A stretch of DNA of 64,000 nt from Haladaptatus paucihalophilus DX253 (lineage in GTDB: Archaea > Halobacteriota > Halobacteria > Halobacteriales > Haladaptataceae): positions 299,902 through 363,901 of the forward strand of contig NZ_AQXI01000003.1 of assembly GCF_000376445.1 (NCBI RefSeq), given 5' to 3'. Position 1 is the stretch's first letter; each line of letters begins with the position of its first letter. The position numbers were made by a program, and so were the translations under genes. Positions 44,164-52,529 of this stretch are shown piece after piece. Below the pieces are notes generated by a model. The model was not told the DNA's origin. It ran no database searches and saw nothing but the letters and a program-made list of their open reading frames with translations.

Positions 44164-44642
44164 ATGGATTGGCCCTTCCTCCTCGCCCTCGCGCTCCTGC
44201 TGGGCGGCGTCCTCGGCAGCGTCGTCCCGCTCCTGCCGGGCGTCCCGCTCTCGCTCGCGGGCATCTACGCCTACTGGTGGGGGACGGGGTTCGGGGACCC
44301 CGGTCTTCCCTTCGTGGCCATCGCAACGGTCCTCGGGGTCGCCGCGGTCGTCGCCGAGTACGCCGGGAGCGCGATTTCCGCCCGAGCGAGCGGTGGTTCG
44401 GTCTGTCGGCCGCCGTCGCGGGCGTCGTCGGCGTCGTCGCACTGTTCACGACGGGACCGCTGGGGATGCTCGTCGCCGTCGCCCTTGCCACGTTCGCCGT
44501 CGAACTGGCCCGAACCCGCGATGCGGGAAGAGGGGCCAAGACGGCCACCTTCGCCATCGTCGGCCTGTTGGCGTCGGCGGTGTTCCAACTCGTCGTGACG
44601 GGAACGCTACTCGTCGGATTCCTCGCCGTCACGCTGTTCTGA
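44164..44642 (+). pseudogene. DUF456 membrane protein gene with a frameshift
   Basis: Two reading frames join into one DUF456 protein. The first runs from MDWPFLLALALLLGGVLGSV to AISARASGG and then turns into unrelated Arg/Ser-rich sequence. A second frame gives AAVAGVVGVVALFTTGPLGM through GTLLVGFLAVTLF to the stop at 44642. The switch falls near 44390-44405. Loss of one base would account for it. Either a pseudogene, a sequencing error or, less likely, programmed frameshifting. DUF456 proteins are small membrane proteins of unknown function. An in-frame ATG at 44137 is also possible. Confidence 0.75.
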
Positions 44643-44807
44643 CGGACGGCGGTTCTTCACACTGTCAAATAAATTTTCAATCCCGCGTGGCCGGATTCGA
44701 TTCCGAACCCGACGCGGTTCGTGCCGTCCGATTGATGGATTGCGATATGGCGTAATTTTAAATCAGTTGCCTGATTTGTAGTTCACGAAAATAGAAGGCG
44801 ACACTCC

Positions 44808-45089
44808 ATGCAAGCTATCGAAATCACGTATATCGTACTCAGCGTCGTTCTCGCCGCGACCGGTCTCACCATGGTCGGGTTAGCGATGCGCGCATACCAA
44901 CAGACGTCCCGTCGGTCGATGCTCGTCCTCTCTATCGGGTTTTCCATCCTTGTCGCGGCGGCCATCGCCACCACGTTCAGCGCGTTTCTCACCGATTTCA
45001 ACAACAGTCGGTTGCTCCTCACGGTGAACTACGGCGTCTCGACGGTCGGGTATCTCTTCGTCATCTACAGCGTGACCGGGGCGGATTGA
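44808..45089 (+). CDS. Three-helix haloarchaeal membrane protein
   Basis: 93 residues with three helices (EITYIVLSVVLAATGLTMVG, SMLVLSIGFSILVAAAIA and LLLTVNYGVSTVGYLFVIY). Resembles the DUF7521-type small membrane proteins that occur next to regulators in haloarchaea, from memory of that family. No partner here. Function unknown. Confidence 0.65.
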   Translation: MQAIEITYIVLSVVLAATGLTMVGLAMRAYQQTSRRSMLVLSIGFSILVAAAIATTFSAFLTDFNNSRLLLTVNYGVSTVGYLFVIYSVTGAD

Positions 45090-45141
45090 GCGGATTTCCC
45101 CGACCCGGTGCTATTTTTCCCTCCCACCCGTCCTGCACCCC

Positions 45142-45903
45142 ATGAGCGAACTGCCAACCGCCATCCGTGCGGGCGACGCCGCGGTCGGGTCGTGGATTTC
45201 CATCGGCCACCCGGCGGTCGCCGAGATGTGCGCCGAACTGGGCTTCGATTTCGTGGTCATCGACGCCGAACACACGGCCATGTCGCTCGAAACGGTCGAA
45301 ACCCTCGCCCGCGCCGTGGACGCCGCGAGCGGGACCACCGAACCGCTCGTTCGCGTGGCGGACGACGACCCCGCGCGGCTCAAGCGCGTCCTCGATACCG
45401 GAGTCTCCGGCGTCATCGTTCCGATGGTCGAGACGGGGGCACAGGCCCGCGGAATCGCCGACGCGACGCGCTATCCGCCGGACGGAACCCGGGGCGTCGC
45501 CGGGTCGCGGGCGTCGCGGTACGGCCGCGACCTGGCCGACTACTTCGAGCGGGCGAACGACGAACGGCTCGTCGTGGCGCAAATCGAGACCGAGAGCGGC
45601 GTCGAACACGCCGCCGACATCGCGGCTGCGGACGGCATCGACGCGCTCTTCGTCGGCCCGGCGGACCTCTCCGCGTCGCTCGGACGGTTCGGCGACACGG
45701 AGTCGCTGGACACCGAAATTTCCGCTGTTCTGGACGCGGCTCACGACGCCGACGTTCCGGTCGGGAGCATCGCACTCGACCCCGAGGACGTCGAACGCTG
45801 GGTGAACGCCGGATTCGACTTTCAGGTCGTCGGCATCGACGCCGACTACCTGCTCGACGGCGCGAGTCGCGCCAAACGAACCTACGAGGACGCGATCCGA
45901 TGA
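45142..45903 (+). CDS. HpcH/HpaI-type aldolase/citrate lyase-fold protein
   Basis: 253 residues. TIM barrel with the metal-dependent aldolase signature: FDFVVIDAEHTAMSLET (the Asp/Glu region), AQIETESGVEHA with the catalytic Glu, and LFVGPADLSASLG. It cleaves or forms a 2-keto-3-deoxy acid with pyruvate. The stop overlaps the ATG of the threonine-synthase gene by 4 bp (ATGA), so the two are translationally coupled, though the metabolic link is unclear. Confidence 0.88.
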   Translation: MSELPTAIRAGDAAVGSWISIGHPAVAEMCAELGFDFVVIDAEHTAMSLETVETLARAVDAASGTTEPLVRVADDDPARLKRVLDTGVSGVIVPMVETGAQARGIADATRYPPDGTRGVAGSRASRYGRDLADYFERANDERLVVAQIETESGVEHAADIAAADGIDALFVGPADLSASLGRFGDTESLDTEISAVLDAAHDADVPVGSIALDPEDVERWVNAGFDFQVVGIDADYLLDGASRAKRTYEDAIR

Positions 45904-47144
45904 CGGGGACGAAAACGCCGCCAACGCGGGTCTGCTATCGGTGCGGCCGGGAAGCCGCGACGGGTGCGCGCTGTTCGTGCGGCGAACCGCTCTGGTTGAA
46001 AATCGACGGAACGGATGGGGTTGACGCGACGGGCCGAGCGGACCGAACGGACGCGACGCGATTTTCGTGGCCGGAAACGTCCGGCTCGTCCATCTGGCGC
46101 TACCGCGACCTGCTCCCCGTCTCCCGCCCGCCGGGTATCGGGTCCGTCGTCGGCGGAACGCCGCTGTTTCGAACGCCGCGTCTCGACGACTACGCCGGGT
46201 GCGAACTCCGGGTCAAGGACGAGAGCGCGAACCCGACGGGCAGCTTCAAGGACCGCGGAAGCGCGGTCGGCGTCGCCCGAGCGCTCGACGCGGGCGACGA
46301 CTGGGTGGGAACCGTTTCGCACGGCAACATGGCGATGAGCACGGCCGCGACGGCCGCCAGCGCGGGGCTGAACTGCCTCGTGCTCGTCCCCGACGACATC
46401 CCGACGGAGCGGCTGACCCACATCGCCCGGTACGACCCGACGCTGGTGCGCGTCGAGGGCGACTACGGTCGGCTGTACGACGTGAGTCTCGACCTACCGG
46501 GGGTCCGGTTCGTCAACTCCGATGCGCCGCTCAGGGTCGCGGGCCAGAAGACGACGGCGCTGGAAATCTGCGAGGCGTTCGCCGACGAGGGACGGACGCC
46601 CGACGCCATCGTCGCCCCCGTGAGTAGCGGCGGCCACGCCAGCGCCATCTGGAAGGCGGTGTGCGAACTCCGCGACGCGAACCTGCTCAATGCCGAGTCG
46701 CTCCCCCGACTCTACTTCGTCCAAGCCGCCGCGTGCGACCCGATAGCAGAAGCGTTCCGGAACGGGGCGGACCGCGTGACGCCCGTCGATGGCGGCGAAA
46801 CGGTGGCGTACTCCATCGCCAATGCTTCCCCGCCGAGCGGAAACCGGGTTCTCGCCGCGGTTCGTGACACCGGCGGGGCCGTGCTCTCGGTGGCGGACGA
46901 CGCCATCCTCGACGCGAAACGACAACTCGCGCGCCGCGCCGGTCTCTGCGTCGAACCGGCTTCGGCGACGACGCTGGCGGGAATCCGTCACCTTTCGACC
47001 GCGGGCAAAATCGACCCCGAAGAATCAGTCGTCGCCATCGCGACCGGCACCGGGTTTCGGGAACGCTCCCCGCTCGCCGAGACCCCCGAATCGGTGCCGA
47101 TAGGCGACCTCCCGGAGCGCGTCGCGTCCTTGGTATCCGGGTAG
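45900..47144 (+). CDS. Threonine synthase-type PLP enzyme
   Basis: 414 residues from the ATG at 45900. An N-terminal zinc-ribbon-like start (CYRCGREAATGARCSCG, Cys 12, 15, 25, 27) precedes the PLP fold: the lysine K117 in NPTGSFKDRGSAVG forms the Schiff base, SHGNMAMSTAATAASAGL binds substrate and VSSGGHASAIWKA sits near the phosphate site. Converts O-phosphohomoserine to threonine in the ancestral family, but divergent members act on other amino acids. It overlaps the antisense secreted protein gene by 157 bp. Confidence 0.85.
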   Translation: MTGTKTPPTRVCYRCGREAATGARCSCGEPLWLKIDGTDGVDATGRADRTDATRFSWPETSGSSIWRYRDLLPVSRPPGIGSVVGGTPLFRTPRLDDYAGCELRVKDESANPTGSFKDRGSAVGVARALDAGDDWVGTVSHGNMAMSTAATAASAGLNCLVLVPDDIPTERLTHIARYDPTLVRVEGDYGRLYDVSLDLPGVRFVNSDAPLRVAGQKTTALEICEAFADEGRTPDAIVAPVSSGGHASAIWKAVCELRDANLLNAESLPRLYFVQAAACDPIAEAFRNGADRVTPVDGGETVAYSIANASPPSGNRVLAAVRDTGGAVLSVADDAILDAKRQLARRAGLCVEPASATTLAGIRHLSTAGKIDPEESVVAIATGTGFRERSPLAETPESVPIGDLPERVASLVSG

Positions 47145-47512
47145 CACTTCGCGAGGATGGTTTCCGTTTCGACGGTCGCTCCGTTGACCATCACTTCGAC
47201 GCTCGTGAACACGATGCCGTTCCCGTACGGTTCGACCGTCTTCCCGCGCATGGGGCCGACGAGCGCCTTGCCTCGCTTTCCCGTGACGGTATCCTCGTAG
47301 AAGATAACGAGGTCGTACTGCACCCGCTCGGGTTCGACCGTGACGGTCACGTTCCGACACGTGTACTCGATGTCGGCAGTCACGCCGACCGCTTGGACCG
47401 CTGGGGGCTCCGTCGCTCCCGGTTCGCCTCCTCCCGAAGCGACTCCGCTACCCCCGACAATCGCGGCGGCGATGACGACCGCGACGACCGCACCCGCCAG
47501 TATTCCCCTCAT
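46988..47512 (-). CDS. Small secreted or anchored haloarchaeal protein overlapping threonine synthase
   Basis: 174 residues. A hydrophobic N-terminus (ILAGAVVAVVIAAAIVGGSGVA) is a signal or anchor. The middle part (TADIEYTCRNVTVTVEPERVQYDLVIFYEDTV) looks like a small beta domain with two Cys. The last 52 residues (after KCYPDTKD) lie antisense inside the threonine synthase gene and look like accidental read-through, so the ancestral stop may have been lost. Gene reality is likely, its exact end less so. Confidence 0.6.
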   Translation of the reverse strand: MRGILAGAVVAVVIAAAIVGGSGVASGGGEPGATEPPAVQAVGVTADIEYTCRNVTVTVEPERVQYDLVIFYEDTVTGKRGKALVGPMRGKTVEPYGNGIVFTSVEVMVNGATVETETILAKCYPDTKDATRSGRSPIGTDSGVSASGERSRNPVPVAMATTDSSGSILPAVER

Positions 47513-47591
47513 CTTCCTCCCCTCGTCTCCCCGAGACGCATACCTTCGGGACGCGGGCGATTCGGTTAGGCGTTGTTGCCGACGCGGCGCG

Positions 47592-47897
47592 TCAGTCGCC
47601 GTTGTCGTCCCCGTAGTCGCGGTTACCGTCCCCGCGGTCGTCGGTGCCGTTTCCGTGGTCGCCGCTCCCGTCCCCTTCCCGGTAGACGATTTTCTCGATT
47701 ACCCGTCGCTTGCCGTCTTCGTACCGGTACACCGTTCCCTCCTCCTCGTCCCGCGTCGTTCGGTGTGTGCCGTCACAGAACGGATACTCCGCGGACAGGC
47801 CGCACCGGCAGACGGCGATATCGCCTTTCTCCTCGTCGATGTCGTCCTCGTCGAGTTTGAGCGGACTCCTCGCGTCGTGTCGCACTTCGCGGGCCAT
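47592..47897 (-). CDS. CDGSH-type iron-sulfur protein
   Basis: 101 residues. The CDGSH motif CRCG-x7-FCDGTH gives C30, C32, C41 and H45, the 3Cys-1His ligands of a 2Fe-2S cluster. An Asp/Gly-rich tail (after residue 75; DGSGDHGNGTDDRGDGN) is low-complexity. CDGSH proteins handle redox or Fe-S transfer. It lies 43 bp downstream of the XPB-like helicase gene in the same direction, so they may share a transcript. Confidence 0.9.
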   Translation of the reverse strand: MAREVRHDARSPLKLDEDDIDEEKGDIAVCRCGLSAEYPFCDGTHRTTRDEEEGTVYRYEDGKRRVIEKIVYREGDGSGDHGNGTDDRGDGNRDYGDDNGD

Positions 47898-47940
47898 ACC
47901 CCGACGTTGTGGCCGCCGTTACTTCACTCCCGTCGCCGAG

Positions 47941-49755
47941 TCAGTCGTCTTCCTCTCGCTCGTCCAGCACCGTCTCCTGAATTCGAATTCCCTTCGAAGC
48001 GAGATGGCGCAACTGCTGGCGGGCGAACTCCTCCTCGCGGGTGCCGCGCGTCGCCAGCACGTACATCCGAGCGCGTCCGGCGGGGCGCATGGTCCGCCCG
48101 GCGCGCTGTGCGCCCTGCCGCCGCGACCCGCCCAACCCGGACGCGACGATGGCGATTTCGGCGTCCGGGAGGTCGATTCCCTCGTCGCCGACGCGCGAAA
48201 TGACCAAGGTGTCCTCCCGGCCGTCGCGGAACGCCTGCAGGTGGCGCTCGCGCTCCGCGTGGCGCATCTGGCCGCTTAGAAACGGCACGTCGAGGGCCTC
48301 CGCGATTCGGTCGCCCTGTTCGAGGTACTCCACGAACACCAGCGCCTTCGAGGTGGGGTGTTCGGCGAGCAGGAACCGAATCTCGTCCAGTTTCGCGGGG
48401 TTCGTCGCGGCGATTCGCCGCTTCCCGCGTCCGTCGGCGTTAGCGTACTCGCCGTGATAGGTCTCCTCGTCCCACCCGACGTACCGGATTTCCACCTCGG
48501 GTTCCGCGACGAATCCGGCCTCGAACAGCGCGTCCCAGTCGGTGCCGATGGGCGGGCCGATGAGCGTGAAAATGTCTTTCTCCTTGTCATCTTCCCGTAC
48601 GGGCGTCGCTGACAATCCCAGTCGGTGCTTCGACTGCAGGTCCGCGCTCCGGCGGAACACCCGCGATGGGATGTGTTGACATTCATCGTATACGATGAGG
48701 CCCCACCGTCGCTGGTCGAACAGCTGGCGGTGGCGGTCCATTCCGGCGGTTTGGTAGGTCGCAATCGTCACCGGGCGGACGTTCTTCTCGCCGCCGTGGT
48801 ACTCGCCGACCTGCTCCGGCGTGAGGCTGGTGCTGGCCAGCAGTTCGTCGCGCCACTGCCCGGCGAGTTCCCGTCCCGGAACCAGAATCAGGCTCTCGCC
48901 GGAGACAGCTTCGAGGACGCCCATCGCGGCCACCGTCTTCCCGCTCCCCGGCGGGCCGACGAGGACGCCGGATTTGAGATCGACGAACTCCTCGACCCAC
49001 TCGCGCTGGTAGTCGCGCAAATCGAGGGCGCAGGTGATATCGAGGTCGTCCCCGGTTTCCAAGTCGCGTTCGTCCTGCACGGGGTAGCCCGCTTCGTAGA
49101 GGATTCGTTTGACTTCGGCCACCTTGTCCTCCGCGACCCAGCTCTCGTCGTCGGCGATGGGCGCGCGGAGGTGGTCCTCGCTCAACTTCTGTCGGGCGAC
49201 GTTCCCCATCAGGTCGTCGCTCGCGGCTTCGAGGACGACGTAGCCGTCCTCGTGGGTGTAGAGGCGAAACTGCCGCGCGCGCTTCCACTGGGCCTCGATG
49301 AATCCCTCCAAATCCGGCGACGGCTCCGGGAGCACCTGCCGGACGGTCCGCATCAGGGTTTCCAGAGAATCGTACGGCGCGGACCAGATGTCCTCCTCCC
49401 GAACACGATAGCTGTAGCTCCCCGCCCGCGTCGTATCGTTGAGGTGGGCGAACTGCGAGAGCTGCGCCCGCGTGAACTGCGCCGGTTGGTCGGCGACGAT
49501 TTCGCGGCGTTTCGGGAACACCACGATTCGCTCGCGGTCGGCGAGTCGTTCCCACTCGGTCGGGAACCAGACCACGGGGTCGTTCTCCACGTCTAGCCGC
49601 GCCACGTCGCGCTCCTCGGCGAGTCGCTCCAGCACGCGGTTGGCGTCCTCGTGCGAACAGTCGAGTGCGCGGGCGACCTCATCGGCGGTGAGCACCGGAC
49701 GCCCCACGTCTTCGATGGCGTCGTAGAAGTCAGAAATCTCGTACTCGTCGGTCAC
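47941..49755 (-). CDS. XPB-like DNA repair helicase (SF2)
   Basis: 604 residues. An N-terminal domain with a winged-helix-like start (1-60) precedes the SF2 core: Walker A GPPGSGKT (267-274), motif II DECQ (357-360; DEAD/H box variant), motif III GLSATP, and motif VI region QRAGRTMRPAG. The layout (damage-recognition-like N-terminus and two RecA lobes) matches archaeal XPB/Rad25 homologues, which unwind DNA in repair. Cytoplasmic. Probably cotranscribed with the CDGSH gene. Confidence 0.87.
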   Translation of the reverse strand: MTDEYEISDFYDAIEDVGRPVLTADEVARALDCSHEDANRVLERLAEERDVARLDVENDPVVWFPTEWERLADRERIVVFPKRREIVADQPAQFTRAQLSQFAHLNDTTRAGSYSYRVREEDIWSAPYDSLETLMRTVRQVLPEPSPDLEGFIEAQWKRARQFRLYTHEDGYVVLEAASDDLMGNVARQKLSEDHLRAPIADDESWVAEDKVAEVKRILYEAGYPVQDERDLETGDDLDITCALDLRDYQREWVEEFVDLKSGVLVGPPGSGKTVAAMGVLEAVSGESLILVPGRELAGQWRDELLASTSLTPEQVGEYHGGEKNVRPVTIATYQTAGMDRHRQLFDQRRWGLIVYDECQHIPSRVFRRSADLQSKHRLGLSATPVREDDKEKDIFTLIGPPIGTDWDALFEAGFVAEPEVEIRYVGWDEETYHGEYANADGRGKRRIAATNPAKLDEIRFLLAEHPTSKALVFVEYLEQGDRIAEALDVPFLSGQMRHAERERHLQAFRDGREDTLVISRVGDEGIDLPDAEIAIVASGLGGSRRQGAQRAGRTMRPAGRARMYVLATRGTREEEFARQQLRHLASKGIRIQETVLDEREEDD

Positions 49756-49788
49756 TGTCCCTCGATTGGGTCCCCGACCGAATACCCG

Positions 49789-51168
49789 TTACGACTCCTC
49801 TCGGTCGGGGTTACCGGGGCGGTCGTAGGCACCCGATTCCCGGAGTTCTCCGCGCTTTGCGAGCACGCTGGGCGTTCGACAGACGCCGCGCGCCCCCGTC
49901 GCTTGCGGGACGGTGCAGTTGTTGCAATTTTCGCACGCGACGGCGGCGTTCGGGCTTTCGAGCAGTCGCGCCGGGAGCCGCGGCTCGGCGTAAAACGGTC
50001 GTCCCATTCCCACGGCGTCGCACGCGCCCTCGGCGAGCAGTCGGTCGATTTGGGCGCGGGTCCGAATCCCGCCCTCCGCCAGCACGGGCACCGACACGCG
50101 CGACGAGACGCGACGGGTGAACGGACGGTTCCACGCCGGGTCGAAGTCGTATTTCAGCGACTGGAGCCAGTTGAGCAGGGCGACGAGCGCGGCGCGCGGT
50201 TTGCTCCCGAACGCCTCCCCGTATCCGTCGCGGAACCGCTCGTCGCGCCACGCGCGGGCCGGGAACGCGCCGCGAACGATGCTCGCGTCCCAGAACACCG
50301 ACGCCTGCACCGGGACGAGGGCGTCGAATCCCACGTCGGCCAACCGCTCGCAGATGCGGATTCCGTCGGCGAGCGAGAGGTGCCGCCGGACGAACGCGGG
50401 GGCGGTCGTTTCGGCGGGAACCTTGGTCACGACGGGAACGTCGGGGCCGACGCGCTCCCGAATCTCGTCGTACACCACTTCGAGGAACCTCGTCCGGGCC
50501 GCGAGCGACCCGCCGAACTCGTCGTCGCGGCGGTTGTAGAACGGCGAGAGGAACTGCTGGACGATACCCATGTTCGCCCCGGCGATGTGAATTCCGTCGT
50601 AGCCCGCTTCGACCGCGTATTCCGCCGAGCGGCCGAAATCGGCCGCGAGGTCGTACACCTCCGCTGTCGAGAGGACGTGCGGGTCGTAGTCGAGGAAGCC
50701 CACTCTGTCCAGCAATCGGAGGACGGCGGGCGGCCGCGAGACGGCCAACTGTCGCAACTCGGGGTTTTCGGCGCGGTAGCCCGCGTGCCACGTCTCCATG
50801 CTCCGCAACCCCCCGTGTTCGAGTTGGACGAAAATCCGACTCCCGTGGTCGTGCACCGCGTCCGTGAGTCGGGAGAGGCGCGAGACGAACGCGGGGTCGT
50901 GAACCCTGGTCATTCCCGGCGCGGCACACCCTCCCTCGCCGCGCACGATGGTCGCACCCTGACATATCAGCCCGACGCCCGACTCGGCGGCCGGTTCGAG
51001 TTCCCGAAGCAGGGTTTCCACCGAGTCTTCGCCGTTGCCTGCGCATTCGAGCAACGGGGCGCGATAGAGTCGGTTCGGAAGTTCGACGCCCCCGATTTCG
51101 AGCGGGTCTTCGAGGCGGGCCACGATGTGGTCCGATTCGTCGGATTCGCCCGTAAAGCTTTGCGGCAC
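49789..51168 (-). CDS. Old yellow enzyme-type NADH:flavin oxidoreductase
   Basis: 459 residues. FMN TIM barrel with VELPNRLYRAPLLECAGN at the start, FVQLEHGGLRS (the flavin-side Gln/His region), GYDGIHIAGANMG, FYNRRDDEFGGSLAARTRFLEVV (typical OYE segment) and CDAVGMGRPFYAEP. A C-terminal Cys motif CENCNNCTVP (about 415-425) resembles the start of the Fe-S domain of dienoyl-CoA reductase-type OYEs but no further Cys set is complete here, so the cluster domain seems reduced. Reduces activated double bonds. Confidence 0.88.
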   Translation of the reverse strand: MPQSFTGESDESDHIVARLEDPLEIGGVELPNRLYRAPLLECAGNGEDSVETLLRELEPAAESGVGLICQGATIVRGEGGCAAPGMTRVHDPAFVSRLSRLTDAVHDHGSRIFVQLEHGGLRSMETWHAGYRAENPELRQLAVSRPPAVLRLLDRVGFLDYDPHVLSTAEVYDLAADFGRSAEYAVEAGYDGIHIAGANMGIVQQFLSPFYNRRDDEFGGSLAARTRFLEVVYDEIRERVGPDVPVVTKVPAETTAPAFVRRHLSLADGIRICERLADVGFDALVPVQASVFWDASIVRGAFPARAWRDERFRDGYGEAFGSKPRAALVALLNWLQSLKYDFDPAWNRPFTRRVSSRVSVPVLAEGGIRTRAQIDRLLAEGACDAVGMGRPFYAEPRLPARLLESPNAAVACENCNNCTVPQATGARGVCRTPSVLAKRGELRESGAYDRPGNPDREES

Positions 51169-51259
51169 TCGGGTCCGCGGTCGGTGTACTCGTTCGAAAA
51201 GAGCGCCGTCGCGGCCGTCCGTCGCTCGCCGGTCAGTTCGTCGCGTGTCGCTCGGTTCG

Positions 51260-51679
51260 TTATTCGTCGGTCGATTTTTTCGCCTTCTCGGATTCCGCGA
51301 CGCCGAGGAAGGCGAGTGCCGCGCCGAGCATGGCCGCGTTTTTGAGGAAGTGGTTCTCTTCGTTCTGTCGTTCCTGACCCTCTTGATTCCAGAAGTCGTG
51401 GGTGAACGGGGTGACGCCGACTAAGAAACTGATGGCGGCGCTGGCGGCGAGCGCCGGAAGTTTCCACAGGGTGATTCCGACGCCACCGACGAGGAGGAGC
51501 CAGTGGGATGCCACGACGGACGTTTCGGGCATCGGGACGCCCTTGGCTTCCGCGTAGCCCGCCTGCGCTTCGACGTTCCGGAGCCCGGAAATCCCCATGT
51601 ACGTGAGAAGACCGCCGTAGATCACTCTGGCCAACCTGAACCCCGTCGATTTCGTCACCGTATCGCTTCCTTCTGCCAT
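51260..51679 (-). CDS. DoxX-family membrane protein
   Basis: 139 residues with four membrane helices. DoxX pattern: RVIYGGLLTYMGISGLRN, ASHWLLLVGGVGITLWKLPALAASAAISFLVG and ENHFLKNAAMLGAALAFLG. Families include quinone-linked or redox membrane proteins of uncertain role. Ends in a Lys-rich tail (KAKKSTDE). Lies 91 bp before the OYE gene, same direction. Confidence 0.85.
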   Translation of the reverse strand: MAEGSDTVTKSTGFRLARVIYGGLLTYMGISGLRNVEAQAGYAEAKGVPMPETSVVASHWLLLVGGVGITLWKLPALAASAAISFLVGVTPFTHDFWNQEGQERQNEENHFLKNAAMLGAALAFLGVAESEKAKKSTDE

Positions 51680-51783
51680 GGATACTACAACGACGAATTC
51701 TCACTTATAGCTGGTTCCCAAAATATTCGGTTACACTCACGTCGGGAAGTGACACGAGTGTTACCGCCTGCTCCTACTTTTCG

Positions 51784-52335
51784 TTATTTCCACTTGATGG
51801 AACAACCACGAGACGGCATGAACTCCAAGTCCACATCCTCGCCCGACAGCACGCTGTCGATGGCGTCGCGGATGTAGAACTCGGTCGCCTCCGCGTCGGG
51901 GTTCAGCGCGTCGTCCAGTCGGCCGTGGTAGGCCAGCGTGAACGTGTCTCCCTCGTTGCGGAGCAAGAACGGGTCCGGCGTGCAGACCGCGCCGTAGGCC
52001 TCCGCGACCTCTTGTGACTCGTCGCGGAGGTAGGCGTCGTACCCTATCGTCCCGTCTTCCACTCGCGATTGCATCGCCTCGAAGGAGTCGTCGGGGTACT
52101 CGTCGGCGTCGTTGGGGTTGATACCGACGATGGCCGCGTCGTCGTACTCGTCCGCGAGGTCGTTGAGCAGGTCGAACTTCGCCTGCGCGTAGGGACAGTG
52201 GTTGCAGGTGAACACCAGTAACACGGCGTCGTAGTCCGCGAAGTCGCCCAGCGTGTGATATTCTCTGTCCGTGCCGCGGAGTTCGAAGTTCGGAACGGGG
52301 TCGTCGCGTCCGATCTTCTCCTCTGACTCTTTCAT
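51784..52335 (-). CDS. Thioredoxin-fold redox protein (AhpC/TSA-like, CNHCPY motif)
   Basis: 183 residues from the ATG at 52335 (MKESEEKIGRDDPVPNFEL); an ATG two codons upstream is equally possible. LLVFTCNHCPYAQAKFDLL holds a thioredoxin-like CxxC (CNHC), and PVPNFELRGTDREYHTL plus FADYDAV are the peroxiredoxin/thioredoxin-like start. VCTPDPFLL carries the cis-Pro position. Likely a disulfide or peroxide-related redox protein in the cytoplasm. Confidence 0.83.
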   Translation of the reverse strand: MKESEEKIGRDDPVPNFELRGTDREYHTLGDFADYDAVLLVFTCNHCPYAQAKFDLLNDLADEYDDAAIVGINPNDADEYPDDSFEAMQSRVEDGTIGYDAYLRDESQEVAEAYGAVCTPDPFLLRNEGDTFTLAYHGRLDDALNPDAEATEFYIRDAIDSVLSGEDVDLEFMPSRGCSIKWK

Positions 52336-52529
52336 TACCATATAGTATCATTTCCGCCGACCCCCAAAACACGTTCGCCCGACGCGGTTAGGGTTTCCCG
52401 GGTCGGTATTCGGCGTTACCCGCTCCGACCGACGTACTTTCGACGATACCCGGTTCTACCAACGTGCTTTCGCCGTTACGACGTCGCTTCCGGCGAATAA
52501 CAAAGCACCGGCCGCTCGTGCCGGGGGAC

